The notes under the pieces were generated by a model. It saw nothing but the letters and a program-made list of their open reading frames with translations, did not search any database and was not told the origin of the DNA. Both the position numbers and the translations under genes were made by a program. Below, piece by piece: positions 16,991-26,534 of a stretch of 64,000 nt of DNA (within the stretch, counting starts at the first letter, position 1; every line of letters starts with the position of its first letter). The stretch is from Lentisphaerales bacterium (GTDB lineage: Bacteria > Verrucomicrobiota > Lentisphaeria > Lentisphaerales > Lentisphaeraceae): contig JAKVBD010000010.1 of NCBI GenBank assembly GCA_022446985.1, positions 1 through 64,000 of the forward strand, written 5' to 3'.

Positions 16991-19093
16991 TTGGCAGCGT
17001 TGATTTACAGCCTGGTTCTTGTTCTTCTTGAAAGCTACATGCTTATGGAGCAGCTTAGCAGTGGCTTATTCTTTTTGACCGTATGCTGTATTCTTGCCAT
17101 AGTTGCTACGGGCTTATTATTTTCCATAAACTCCTTTATGGTCAAGTTTGGCGTCACTTCTACCCTGGCTACTTTTGGTATGTTGCAAACAAGTTTGGAT
17201 GTTCAGAGTTCATTGCTCTTTTTTGCTTTGTTTTTTCATGTAGCCTGCCTGTGGTGTGAAGTAGAAAGGTTTTCTCGTAGCGATAGTTGGGAACCTCACT
17301 ATAAGGTATCGCACAAGATGCGTCACAACTGGTTGGGCGGACTTTGTTTTCTTGGAGGCTTGTTGTCAGCGTATGTGATTTTAGAAGAATCAAGTAACAG
17401 TTCAAAATTATACTCTCTGAGCCTTTTGTGTATATCTGCAGCAGCCAATCTGGCTTACGTTGAAGGTAATCGCTTACATAACATTAACGCTTTTTGGGTG
17501 GACGTAACAAAGCCATTATCTAGCAGTGGGCAATATTGGCGTCTAATGCTTTTCTCAATTGCTTTATTTGTAGCTCTTGGGATCAATTTTACTGAACCGG
17601 CAGTTGAGCGAGTCGTAAATCTGCGTCAGTATTTTGAGAAAGAGGAAGTCAATGATTCTCCTAAGGAAAAGAAGAGTAATGCGAAAGGTAAAACGACCAC
17701 CGGTTTTAATCCAGGAGAGGTGACGCTCAGCTCTAAAGTCGATATAGAGCTTAGCGATGAAAAGGAATTTTATGTAAAAATACATGAAGAACGCGATCGT
17801 CGTCGTTTGATGAATCGTCCTTTGTAGACGGGAGCCCAGGAGCTAGTTATTTATAATGGCCGCTCGTGGTTACCGAAGAATACCAGTGTTGAATGGTTTA
17901 ATGATGCTGATGATGGCAAGAAGGATGGTTTTACAAGAGTCGGTATACCTCAGAAAAACCCTGTACGCCACACTGTTTATTTCATCAAGCCTGAGATGTC
18001 TGCGGTTTTTGCTTTACCAGGTCTTCATACGGTCCAACTGCCAGAAGTTTATATGTCTGCTTTAGGAGTTCTTGGAGTTCGTCCAGGCGTTGCAGAGGGG
18101 AATCGAAAGTATACAGTTTATTCAAGTGCTTACGACTATGGGGATTTGCAAATAGATAAGAGTTTGATGTTTGGTTATCCGGGAGATGAATACCTGGCAC
18201 TGCCGTCGGGGGCGATCATTGACAAGATCAAGGTTTTGAATGAGAAAATTATTAATTCCAAAATGAGTCTTCTTCAACGAATGGATGCCTTAAAGGGTTT
18301 TCTCGCTAAGAATTGTAAATACAGTCTGAAGGTTGAAAACAAGTCAGGAAAAGAGCCGCTTGATAATTTTCTATTTCACGAACGCAAAGGGCATTGCCTG
18401 CTTTATGCATCGGCTTTTACGATCATGCTTCGTCAGGCGGGGATTCCAGCCAGAATGGTGAATGGATTCGCCGGAGGCTCTTACGATAAGCGCAATGATC
18501 TTTTTGTTATGAAGTCTTCCAATGCTCATGCCTGGACAGAAGTTTTCTTCAATCGTTATGGATGGGTTGCTGTGGACTCGACACCAGAAGCTGATAATAT
18601 TCAGCCCAATACAACTCAGCTTGAAGAGTTTGACGAAAGTGACTTTACGTCACTGAATACTAGTGCTGAAGCCAGGGCAAAAGCTAAAAGTAATCTGCCA
18701 TTTTTCTTGCAGGATACTGACTCTGTAGTGTTAGCTGTCTGCGTGTTATTGGTTATCCTTTCTTACTCTTGGCAGTACTTGCGCAGAATACCTGCCTTTG
18801 CGGTGAGAAAAAAGCCGGATGCAGTTCAGAGATTTTCACCTAAACCTGATTTTATACTTGAGTTTGAGAAACTTTGTTTGCTTGAGGGAGTGAAGCTTTC
18901 TAAAGCAAAAACTCCCAAAGAAATGTTAAGTGAGATTATTGCCATGCAAGGTGCAGATGAACAACTGCAGTCTATGGTTGACTACTACTACAACCTTCGT
19001 TTCGCCGAGGGAGAAAGAGCGCAAGATAAAGAGTCTAATTGGGAAAGTTGCCTTGCTGCGAGAGTAAAGCAGGCTAAGTCTAGAGGTAAATAG
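16991..19093 (+). pseudogene. TgpA-like transglutaminase-domain membrane protein interrupted by an in-frame TAG
   Basis: The 701-codon frame has an N-terminal DUF3488-like part with about six membrane helices, a periplasmic transglutaminase domain, and a C-terminal membrane helix plus DUF4129-like tail. The catalytic triad is visible as Cys469 (GHCLLYAS), His513 (NAHAWTEV) and Asp529 (AVDSTPE). Codon 279 is TAG (17825-17827), and the same frame continues open to 19093 through YNGRSWLP, which is the typical entry of the periplasmic domain. The two halves are 16991-17827 and 17828-19093. A TTG start at 16991 follows a GGGGGTG ribosome site. Family members associate with MoxR/DUF58 genes, as here. 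Confidence 0.85.
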
Positions 19094-19379
19094 CATAGAC
19101 AGACCTGTATGCTTCATTTCCTCTTCATATCACTATTTTCAAAAAAAATCAAGAAATTTGTCACTTTCGCGAGAGATAACGGTGTATTGATTGATAAATA
19201 CTAGCAAATAAACTGAATTTTGGTGTTTTTAGATCGGGTTGTCTGAGCACGAAATTCTGCAAAGTTGTAGCAAAAGTTACTAAAAACTGGAAGTTTGGTT
19301 CGCCGTCACACAATAGTATATAAAGGCAGGGCGATCGAACTTTGTGAGTAAAAAGCTACATCATTTAGGAGTAGGATTG
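19094..19379 (+). promoter_or_regulatory. Leader and possible promoter of the sigma factor gene
   Basis: The 286-base gap holds no gene. A candidate promoter is TTGGTT at 19295-19300, a 16-bp spacer and TATATA at 19317-19322. A strong ribosome site (AGGAGTAGGA) precedes ATG 19380. Confidence 0.35.
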
Positions 19380-20243
19380 ATGGATATTCACGTTAACAGT
19401 GTGAAAACATATATGGGAGAGATAGCCTCTTACCCATTAGTTTCCCGTGACGAAGAAGTTGAGTTGGCAGAAATGATTGCAGATGGTTCTGAGTTAGCTC
19501 GAAAGAAGTTAACCGAAGGTAACCTGAGACTTGTTGTCAAGATTGCCCATGACTATAAAAACCTTGGTGTTCCTCTAGCTGATTTAATTGCTGAAGGAAA
19601 TGTCGGACTTATGAAAGCTGTTTCGAAATTCCAGCCGGATAAAGGTGCAAAATTCAGTTCATATGCTGCCTGGTGGATTAAACAGGCGATTCGCCGTGCT
19701 ATTGCTAATCAGGGACGTGTTGTTCGTGTACCGGTACAGGCTGCTGCAAAGATGAAGCTTATCCGTGAAACAAGTCAGTTGCTTACTAAAGAACTCGGTC
19801 GTGTTCCAAATCACAAAGATATTGCCACTAAGCTTGGCATGACTGAAAGATCAATCCGCTCTACAATTGCTACAGTAAACACTTCTTTAGTATCAATGGA
19901 TGCTGACCTTCAGGAAGGTGAAGGTGGAACAATAGGTGATTTGCTTACAGATGTCAAAGCATCTTCACCAGAAGAAATTTTAGAAAAAGACGACGTTGTA
20001 ACTCTTCTTAAGGGAATAGTTGAAGCTCAGCTTAATGAGCGTGAACAGACTATAATCAGAATGCGTTATGGCTTTGATGATGGCAAGCCTAAAACTTTAG
20101 AGCAGGTAAGTGCGATGATTGGCAGAACAAGAGAACGTGTTCGTCAAATTCAGCACCAGGCTCTTAAAAAGCTTAAGCTCAAAATGACTGACGCTGACAT
20201 GGTGTCGATGATGTCATTTGCCTACGCTTCAAATAATAATTAA
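19380..20243 (+). CDS. RNA polymerase sigma-70 factor (group 1/2, RpoD/SigA-like)
   Basis: About 287 residues covering regions 1.2 to 4.2 of primary-like sigma factors. These are an N-terminal VKTYMGEIASYPLVSRDEEVE, region 2 LADLIAEGNVGLMKAVSKF and YAAWWIKQAIRRAI, region 3, and region 4 with LEQVSAMIGRTRERVRQIQ. It lacks region 1.1 and the long acidic insert of RpoD, so it may be a group 2 (RpoS/SigB-like) or compact housekeeping factor. ATG 19380 has AGGAG upstream; a GTG at 19344 would add 12 residues. It is monocistronic, followed by a strong terminator. Confidence 0.9.
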   Translation: MDIHVNSVKTYMGEIASYPLVSRDEEVELAEMIADGSELARKKLTEGNLRLVVKIAHDYKNLGVPLADLIAEGNVGLMKAVSKFQPDKGAKFSSYAAWWIKQAIRRAIANQGRVVRVPVQAAAKMKLIRETSQLLTKELGRVPNHKDIATKLGMTERSIRSTIATVNTSLVSMDADLQEGEGGTIGDLLTDVKASSPEEILEKDDVVTLLKGIVEAQLNEREQTIIRMRYGFDDGKPKTLEQVSAMIGRTRERVRQIQHQALKKLKLKMTDADMVSMMSFAYASNNN

Positions 20244-20275
20244 GACTTTTTAAACCTACTTCGTGTGTGTGATGT

Positions 20276-20307
20276 GCCTCCCTTGTACAAGGGGAGGTTA
20301 TTTTTTA
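20276..20307 (+). terminator. Rho-independent terminator after the sigma factor
   Basis: CCTCCCTTG at 20278-20286 pairs with CAAGGGGAGG at 20288-20297 with one bulged G, followed by TTATTTTTTA. It lies 35 bases past the stop codon. Confidence 0.85.
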
Positions 20308-20490
20308 TCTGATTATTCTAAATTACTGGGGTGAAAGCATCGAAATTATTTTAAAGCCGTTGCCTTACCCGTACCCGATTATTTAAACATCCAATTTATC
20401 GAAGGTTTTGCAGTAAGCCTCGAGAATTTAGCAGAGAGGCGGATAAAAAAAGGCCGGTAAAAAAACGGTTTTATTGTTATCTCAGTGAGC

Positions 20491-21993
20491 TTATTCGTAC
20501 TTCCATTTCATGATCCATGGATCTTCCATTTCTTTTTGGAAGGCTTTGAGTTTTTCTTGGTATTTTTTCAAGAGCTTGGCGTACTCAGGGTTTTGAGCAA
20601 GGTTGTTTGATTCAGCAGGATCATTTTTTATATCGTAAAGTTCAAAGGCTGGTCTATTTACATAGCTGTCGACTGTTTTACCGCCATATGGAGCATCTTT
20701 TCCTTTTGCCAGTTGAGCTTGCCAGGTCGCAGATCTCCATAGGTCAGAAGCGAATGGGTAAGGTAGCTGGTGAGCAATGTTCCAGATTATTTTGTAGTTT
20801 TGGTCTCTCAAAGAGCGCATAGGGTAGTACATCTGAATTTCATGAAATGTATGTGAGCCGTGAACAGCCGAGTGGTGTTCGGCTACTTGTGAACCGAGGA
20901 CAGCTAACCAGGATTTACCGTGGAAGCTACGGAATTGCTTACCGCCATTTCTGTTTTCTTTTATGGCGTATTGTTTACCTTTCCAGTATTTCTTCGGGTC
21001 AACCCATTTCTTCGGGCTATTTATTTTGTGGTCTAAACCACCGGCAAAATCGAGAAGAGTTGGGGTGATGTCGATGTGTGAAATTAGCGCTTTCGAAACA
21101 ATAGCACGAGATTTTTCGTAAGGATTACGAACAACAAATGGTACTTTTAGACCGCCTTCAAAAACAGTCGTTTTACCGCCAGGGAAAGCCATGCCGTGAT
21201 CGGCAGTAAAGACAATCATCGTTTTGTCGTAAAGATCAGCTTCTTTAAGGATTTCTATAAGCCGGCCAACGCCTTGGTCAATTCTCGCTTGTGATTGATA
21301 ATACTCAGAAAGTTCAGCACGAGATTCTTCTGTATCGGGTAGGAATGGCGGAATGATTACTTCTTCAGGTTTATAGAAAACTTCTTCAATGCCTTCATAT
21401 GAGCCTTTATTTGGTTTATTGCCAAATAGGTCAGGCTTAAATTTGCCTTCAAAGTTTTCATTGGAACCTCCACCTCTGTGTGGGTCAGAAGTTGCGAAGT
21501 AAAGGAAGAATGGTTTGTCACTTTTTTCTTTGATAAAATCTTCACATTTATTAGCCATTTGCAATGCATTCCTTGCATTGCCTTTTAGATAAGTTTCGAA
21601 GTGGTAGATTTCTTCTGGCGCTACATGATACTTGCCGATTTGACCGGTTCTGTAGCCCTCATTGGCCAGGACTCTTGGCAGTGAAAGGCTTATGACATCG
21701 TGAAAAGATGAGAATTTGTGAAAGTGATGAGTGTGACCATACATGCCATTTTTGTGGTTGTGGACACCGGACATGACGACAGAACGGCTTGCTGCACAGC
21801 TAGCGGTCGTGGCATAGGCATTTAAAAAGACAGTGCCGTCTGCAGCGAGAGAATCGACAGCAGGAGTTTTTGCGGCCTTGTCGCCATAACAGCCAAGAGT
21901 CTGACTTTGATCATCGGTAATGATGAATATGATATTTTTCTCTGCCGCTTGAGCAGATATAACAAATAAAAGTAACAAAAGAAGTCTCTTCAT
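20491..21993 (-). CDS. Secreted sulfatase (alkaline-phosphatase superfamily)
   Basis: A 500-residue type I sulfatase with a cleavable signal peptide (about 1-17). The metal-binding DD is at 27-28 (FIITDDQS), and the formylglycine site C66-A-A-S-R70 fits the C-x-(P/A)-x-R rule, so an anaerobic-independent formylglycine-generating enzyme would be needed. TADHGMAFPGGKT carries further metal residues. Overall it resembles N-sulfoglucosamine sulfohydrolase-like (S1_8-type) enzymes. It probably removes sulfate from algal or animal polysaccharides in the periplasm. It is divergent from the AraC regulator at 22113, which is a likely controller. Confidence 0.92.
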   Translation of the reverse strand: MKRLLLLLLFVISAQAAEKNIIFIITDDQSQTLGCYGDKAAKTPAVDSLAADGTVFLNAYATTASCAASRSVVMSGVHNHKNGMYGHTHHFHKFSSFHDVISLSLPRVLANEGYRTGQIGKYHVAPEEIYHFETYLKGNARNALQMANKCEDFIKEKSDKPFFLYFATSDPHRGGGSNENFEGKFKPDLFGNKPNKGSYEGIEEVFYKPEEVIIPPFLPDTEESRAELSEYYQSQARIDQGVGRLIEILKEADLYDKTMIVFTADHGMAFPGGKTTVFEGGLKVPFVVRNPYEKSRAIVSKALISHIDITPTLLDFAGGLDHKINSPKKWVDPKKYWKGKQYAIKENRNGGKQFRSFHGKSWLAVLGSQVAEHHSAVHGSHTFHEIQMYYPMRSLRDQNYKIIWNIAHQLPYPFASDLWRSATWQAQLAKGKDAPYGGKTVDSYVNRPAFELYDIKNDPAESNNLAQNPEYAKLLKKYQEKLKAFQKEMEDPWIMKWKYE

Positions 21994-22112
21994 CTTGAAT
22001 CCTATTAGGTATTAAATGATCATGAAAAGAAACATACTCACGTATTGTTTTGTTTAAAATGTCGAATATGATCTATATTGTTTGTCAAATGTGATCATTA
22101 TGGGGTGGTTTT
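21994..22112. promoter_or_regulatory. Divergent promoter/operator region, sulfatase-AraC
   Basis: The 119-base intergenic region contains three copies of a TGATC-centred motif: ATGATCAT at 22016-22023, ATGATCTA at 22068-22075 and GTGATCAT at 22091-22098. Their placement between divergent sulfatase and araC genes suggests operator sites, probably for the AraC protein. Inference only. Confidence 0.4.
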
Positions 22113-22916
22113 GTGATATATATCGATTCAATTCAGGGAGAGCTCGACAAAGAGCTGACTTTAGCCAGTATTAGTTTAAAGAAAGAGAGGCGTGGTTTTG
22201 TCTGTCAGCATTATGTCATGGTGCTATTGCTAAAAGGGGCTGGGACATATATCGAGGAAGATACCGGAATCACTCATAAGTTGGAGCAGGGGGATGTTTA
22301 TCAACGCTTTCCTGGTCGATCTCATGCTCAGGTATTGGATACAGACAATAATGAGCAGTTTTTCCTACGGGTGCCTACAGATTTATTTACTTTATTAAAT
22401 GATCGCGGACAATTGAACTTAAATCCGGTTCTAAAGATTAAAGGAGATACTTTTCAGGAATATCAGCAGTGTTTTATAGATTGCCAACGGGAAAGTGATG
22501 GAGCCTATGCGTTATGGCGGATTAAAGATTTGATTGTTAAACTTCATAAGATGAGCCTGGGAGAAAACTCTTTATCGGTGATAGAACAGGCGATTCACAG
22601 TATGGAGAAGAGAATTCACGAAAGGCAGTCACTTGCTGAAATTGCATCTAACTTTAATATGAGTTATATAAGTTTTCGCAGGAAGTTTAAGAAGACCACA
22701 GGTGTTTCTCCTGGTGCCTGGTTGATTCAGAAAAGAATTGTCAAGGCTGTAGATTTGTTAAATATTGAGACTTTGAAGATCGATGAAATCAGCCAATATC
22801 TTGGATATCCGGATATTTATACATTCTCTAAGCAGTTCAAAAAAGTAACCGGGACGTCACCTTCCGACTTTCGTCAGAATTTACTCCTCAACAGTAGTGT
22901 AGAATCTCATACTTAA
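22113..22916 (+). CDS. AraC family transcriptional regulator
   Basis: A 267-residue regulator with an N-terminal cupin-like ligand domain (HKLEQGDVYQRFPGRSHAQ) and two C-terminal helix-turn-helix units, the second being ISQYLGYPDIYTFSKQFKKVTGTSPSDFR, the standard AraC signature. GTG 22113 has GGGGTGG upstream. It is transcribed away from the sulfatase and probably senses a sugar derived from the sulfated glycan. Its 3' end overlaps the convergent membrane-protease gene by 36 nt. Confidence 0.9.
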   Translation: MIYIDSIQGELDKELTLASISLKKERRGFVCQHYVMVLLLKGAGTYIEEDTGITHKLEQGDVYQRFPGRSHAQVLDTDNNEQFFLRVPTDLFTLLNDRGQLNLNPVLKIKGDTFQEYQQCFIDCQRESDGAYALWRIKDLIVKLHKMSLGENSLSVIEQAIHSMEKRIHERQSLAEIASNFNMSYISFRRKFKKTTGVSPGAWLIQKRIVKAVDLLNIETLKIDEISQYLGYPDIYTFSKQFKKVTGTSPSDFRQNLLLNSSVESHT

Positions 22917-23978
22917 CACATAGATGACATAAGTTGCTATGGCAGCAAATATACAGAAATTAAGATGGAATATTAATGTTTCATCCAGACTGATGACATG
23001 CCTATGTGAGAGTTTAACCATATCATTTAAAGTTCCTGGTTTACCTTCGATGTATTCTGCTCGCCTCACCGCATCTGTCATGATTGATTTGGAGAAAAAG
23101 TACTGATCCAGTAAAAGAAAAGTTCCCAGGAAAAAGTAGATAACTCTTTCTACTACATGATTTACCGAGACATTTGTTAAACCACGATATATGAATATGC
23201 AACCAAAAATGACTTCGGTAGCGTGTCCACCGTATACAATCACAGATGCATATTTATATGACTGAATGGAGTAAATGTTGAAGGCGCAAATTGCCAGTAA
23301 TCCTAAGGCTATCATTTTGTACTTTCGATATTTAAATGCAGTGCCAGCAATACAGAAAATAATGAAGCCGGCAATTGCCCAGCTGGGTTTGCGGCCGAAA
23401 GTCATCGTTATGCCTCCGCCGTGTTGAAAATCAAAAGCCGGGAATGCCTGAAATCCCATCATCCAGGACCATGCGCAGTGGCCAAATTCATGTACAAGTA
23501 TGTTGAAGTGGTGGATGACAAAACGAAGAAATTCTGTTTTCCCAGAGGTAAGGATGAGAGTCATGATCAAGCCAATTACCAGGCAAACAAGAGCTTCTTT
23601 ACTTATGGCTGCGGCTTGCAACCAGGAAGGCCTTTCTTCCTCTTCAACATGTTCGCGTTTTTTAGTGTAACCACAATTTATGCATATTGTTGCACTTAAG
23701 GAGGTCATGGGCTTTTTACATTGTGGACAGGGAGGTTTCGCAGGTAGTTCTTCAGTGCTTGTTTCTACTGGATCCTGAAGGTTTGAAAATTTCTGATTCC
23801 TGAGGCGTAAAGCAGACTTTTTGTTTGTGTTCAAAGAAGGTGAAATAGCAGGCTCAGTTTGCGACCCAGTAAGTATTTCTGGCTCTTGAGCTGAAGGAGG
23901 TGCTACTAATTCAGCTTGCTTTTCTTCTTTATCTGCCCCTAGTTTTTTAAGTTTAAACTGCGGAGTATTGTTATCCAT
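22881..23978 (-). CDS. Zinc-ribbon M50-like membrane protease
   Basis: A 365-residue protein. An acidic, disordered N-terminus (1-80) is followed by a four-cysteine zinc ribbon (CPQCKKP...CINCGY, about 84-102), then a membrane domain with about eight helices. The first helices carry the metalloprotease motif HEFGH in VHEFGHCAWSWMMG, preceded by HHFNI. HExxH inside a membrane helix is the hallmark of site-2-protease-like M50 enzymes. A later second metal ligand motif is not obvious, so a non-proteolytic role is possible. It converges on the AraC gene with a 36-nt overlap of coding ends. Confidence 0.72.
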   Translation of the reverse strand: MDNNTPQFKLKKLGADKEEKQAELVAPPSAQEPEILTGSQTEPAISPSLNTNKKSALRLRNQKFSNLQDPVETSTEELPAKPPCPQCKKPMTSLSATICINCGYTKKREHVEEEERPSWLQAAAISKEALVCLVIGLIMTLILTSGKTEFLRFVIHHFNILVHEFGHCAWSWMMGFQAFPAFDFQHGGGITMTFGRKPSWAIAGFIIFCIAGTAFKYRKYKMIALGLLAICAFNIYSIQSYKYASVIVYGGHATEVIFGCIFIYRGLTNVSVNHVVERVIYFFLGTFLLLDQYFFSKSIMTDAVRRAEYIEGKPGTLNDMVKLSHRHVISLDETLIFHLNFCIFAAIATYVIYVLSMRFYTTVEE

Positions 23979-24044
23979 TGCCCTTCTATCCCTTTTGAAT
24001 TATCTTTTTACTTTAGATGGTTAAATCAAAAAATCTAAAAGCGT

Positions 24045-24971
24045 TTAGTTTTTTACCGGGAAATGCATATCCATAACCTGGATAGTTGTCATTTGATCAT
24101 GAACAGTTTCTTTTGTGTGAGTCTTATTGAGTGCAGTTCGGTATTCTCGAGGGCTGAGGCCAATTTGCTTTTTAAAACAGTTAGAGAAATACTGCGAACT
24201 GTTGAAGCCGACTTCAAAAGCAATTTCAGTTAAAGACAGTCTGCCTTCTCGAATGAGCCATTGAGCAGTCTCTATGCGCAGGTGTTGTAGGAATTGTACA
24301 GGAGATAGGTTTGAGACCTTGCGAAAGAGTGCCCGGAAGTGGGATTCCGAATAGCCCATTTTATCTGCCATATCGCCTACTGTGATTTCCTGCTTTAAGT
24401 GATTTTCCAGGTAAGTAATAATTTGTTTTTGAAACATGCTGTTTTCACCTGGAGTCATGTTTTCTCCAGAGCGCATTTGGCGGGTTAGTCGTGCAAGAAT
24501 ATCAATGGTCAGTGATTGACACATGGCTTTACTTAAATCGTCTTGCTTTTCATGTTCATCGACTAGGCGTTTGAACGGATTACTGTTGTCTGAACCAAAG
24601 CTGATTTTACGGGTGTAGACTTTTTTGAGCTCGTTAACCAGGAATTGCAGTTCTTCTCCTGGAACGTTGGGGTTTACCTGAAGGAAAATACAATCACTTA
24701 CAGGAAAACTATTTTCCAAGATTGCCAGTTTATCATTTGGGTGAGTTACGAGGACATCATGAGGTCTGGTGACAATAATTTGATCATTTATGATCCATTC
24801 CATAGTACCGTTAAGTATGTAAGTGATTTCAAAGTTATGCATCGTGTGAACGATAAGAGCATTGCGGCTGTGTTCTTTTACAGACCTAAGGCCAACAACA
24901 GGTAAAATTTCCGGGATTAGGGCGGGTCTATCGTGAGCCCGGCCAAAACGAGTCAGTATATTGTTAGCCAT
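24045..24971 (-). CDS. AraC family transcriptional regulator with cupin domain
   Basis: About 308 residues. An N-terminal AraC-type cupin (MEWIINDQIIVTRPHDVLVTHPND) is followed by a C-terminal double helix-turn-helix ending EIAFEVGFNSSQYFSNCFK with QIGLSPREYR. It is divergent from the tagaturonate reductase/dehydrogenase operon, so it is the likely uronate or galactonate-responsive activator. Start is ambiguous between ATG 24971 and 24983; neither has a strong ribosome site. Confidence 0.9.
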   Translation of the reverse strand: MANNILTRFGRAHDRPALIPEILPVVGLRSVKEHSRNALIVHTMHNFEITYILNGTMEWIINDQIIVTRPHDVLVTHPNDKLAILENSFPVSDCIFLQVNPNVPGEELQFLVNELKKVYTRKISFGSDNSNPFKRLVDEHEKQDDLSKAMCQSLTIDILARLTRQMRSGENMTPGENSMFQKQIITYLENHLKQEITVGDMADKMGYSESHFRALFRKVSNLSPVQFLQHLRIETAQWLIREGRLSLTEIAFEVGFNSSQYFSNCFKKQIGLSPREYRTALNKTHTKETVHDQMTTIQVMDMHFPVKN

Positions 24972-25097
24972 GAATAAAACCATTAATTTGTAAATTTTGA
25001 TTATTTAAGATTTAAAGAATCTTTGCTTTTATATGGCTAAGTTAAGTCAAAAGTTATAAAAAATCAAATATTTTATTTGTAATTGAGTTTTATTCGC

Positions 25098-25120
25098 TTG
25101 ACTGTTTATAAATAAACAAT
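25098..25120 (+). promoter_or_regulatory. Candidate promoter/operator for the uxaB operon
   Basis: TTGACT at 25098-25103 is a good -35-like hexamer. Overlapping its end is an inverted repeat, TGTTTA-TAAA-TAAACA at 25103-25118, which would sit between -35 and -10 and is a plausible repressor or activator site. Confidence 0.4.
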
Positions 25121-25142
25121 TTAGACTTTGGAAGTTATAAAG

Positions 25143-26519
25143 ATGAAGATTTTACAATTTGGTACTGGTGTATTTATTCGAGGTTTTTTTGACTGGATGC
25201 TTCAGGAAATTTCTGCAAAAGGCTTAGCCGATCCACAGGTTTCCTTAGTTAAGTTAACTCCTCACGGAACAATGCAGGCATATGAAAAGCAGTCGGGAGA
25301 ATTCAATGTTATCATTCGTGGCTTGAAAGACGGCGAGGTCGTCAATGAGATCTGCAAAATTGACCGCTTAAAAGAATTCATTCATCCCTATAATGATTGG
25401 GGGAATTATTTGGAGACTGCAGCAGACCCAACTTATAAACTGGTCGTTTCAAACTCCACAGAAGCTGGGCTTTGTTATGATAAAACAGCAAGTTACGAAA
25501 GTTGCCCAGCATCATTTCCAGCTAAACTGTATGCCTGGCTGAAGAAAAGATATGAAGTGCTTGGGCAAGAGGGCGCCATAGCAATCATGGCTTTCGAACT
25601 GGTTCCAGAAAACGCTTCAAAGCTTAAGGAAATACTTTTGCAGTTGGCGTCTGAGGATAATGCTGCAGATGATCTGGTTAGTTGGTTGGCAGATTCTTGT
25701 CACTGTATAAATACACTTGTAGATAGAATCGTCAGTAAACTTCCATCCGATGCAGCAGCTAAGCTACAGGAAGAATTCAAGGTTGAGGATGATCTGATTT
25801 TATGCGCAGAACCTTACCATTTGTTAGCTGTAGATTCAGAAAAGCTTGAAGAGATTCTTCCTCTCCAAAAAGCTGGATTGAATATTGAGGTGAGTGCTAA
25901 TCTAGATGCTATTCGAGAAAGAAAAGTAAAGGTTTTAAATGGAGCTCATATGTTGGTTGTTCCTGCAGGTTTGGCTCTTGGACATGACATAGTTCTTGAA
26001 ACCCTGGAAAACTCAGCAATTCGAAATTTTGCAGAGTGCTGTTTGCAAGAGGAGGTTGCTCCGACTGTAAATGATCCTCAGGTTACCAATTATATTGCCA
26101 GTGTAGTGGAAAGGTTTGAGAATCCTTATCTTGGCCACAGGCTTGAAAATATAGCGTTGAATTCTTCTGCAAAAATTGGTCAACGTCTTTTTCCATCAAT
26201 CATCGATTACTTTGAACAAAGTGGTCGTTTGTCTCCGAAACTTCTAACTGCAGTGGCAGTGTTCCTGGAATTCTACAAAGGCAAGGAAGTCGAGCCGGGA
26301 GTGTTAGAGACAAGTTGGGGATTATTGAAAGATAATCAAGAGTCTATGCAGTTCATTCTTTCGCTTCATGGTAAAAGTGGAGTAGATGCAGCGCAGGCAA
26401 TAGTGGATAAGCAATTTTGGCCTGTTCCCGAAAGTATGCAGGATGCATTTGTACTCGCTTTGGGAGAAGTGTTGGAGACTGTGCGTAACAATGGCATTAA
26501 CAAATCAATTCAAAATTAA
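25143..26519 (+). CDS. uxaB: Tagaturonate (altronate) oxidoreductase
   Basis: A 458-residue member of the mannitol dehydrogenase/UxaB family that interconverts D-tagaturonate and D-altronate with NAD(H). The N-terminal FGTGVFIRGFFDWML nucleotide motif, the IDRIV-like segment (NTLVDRIVSKLP) and the catalytic-region KVLNGAHMLVVPAG are characteristic. ATG 25143 is chosen; a TTG at 25128 adds five residues. It is followed after 15 nt by a zinc dehydrogenase, giving the same reaction pair as E. coli L-galactonate catabolism (LgoD then UxaB). Confidence 0.9.
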   Translation: MKILQFGTGVFIRGFFDWMLQEISAKGLADPQVSLVKLTPHGTMQAYEKQSGEFNVIIRGLKDGEVVNEICKIDRLKEFIHPYNDWGNYLETAADPTYKLVVSNSTEAGLCYDKTASYESCPASFPAKLYAWLKKRYEVLGQEGAIAIMAFELVPENASKLKEILLQLASEDNAADDLVSWLADSCHCINTLVDRIVSKLPSDAAAKLQEEFKVEDDLILCAEPYHLLAVDSEKLEEILPLQKAGLNIEVSANLDAIRERKVKVLNGAHMLVVPAGLALGHDIVLETLENSAIRNFAECCLQEEVAPTVNDPQVTNYIASVVERFENPYLGHRLENIALNSSAKIGQRLFPSIIDYFEQSGRLSPKLLTAVAVFLEFYKGKEVEPGVLETSWGLLKDNQESMQFILSLHGKSGVDAAQAIVDKQFWPVPESMQDAFVLALGEVLETVRNNGINKSIQN

Positions 26520-26534
26520 TCACTGGAGAAATTT

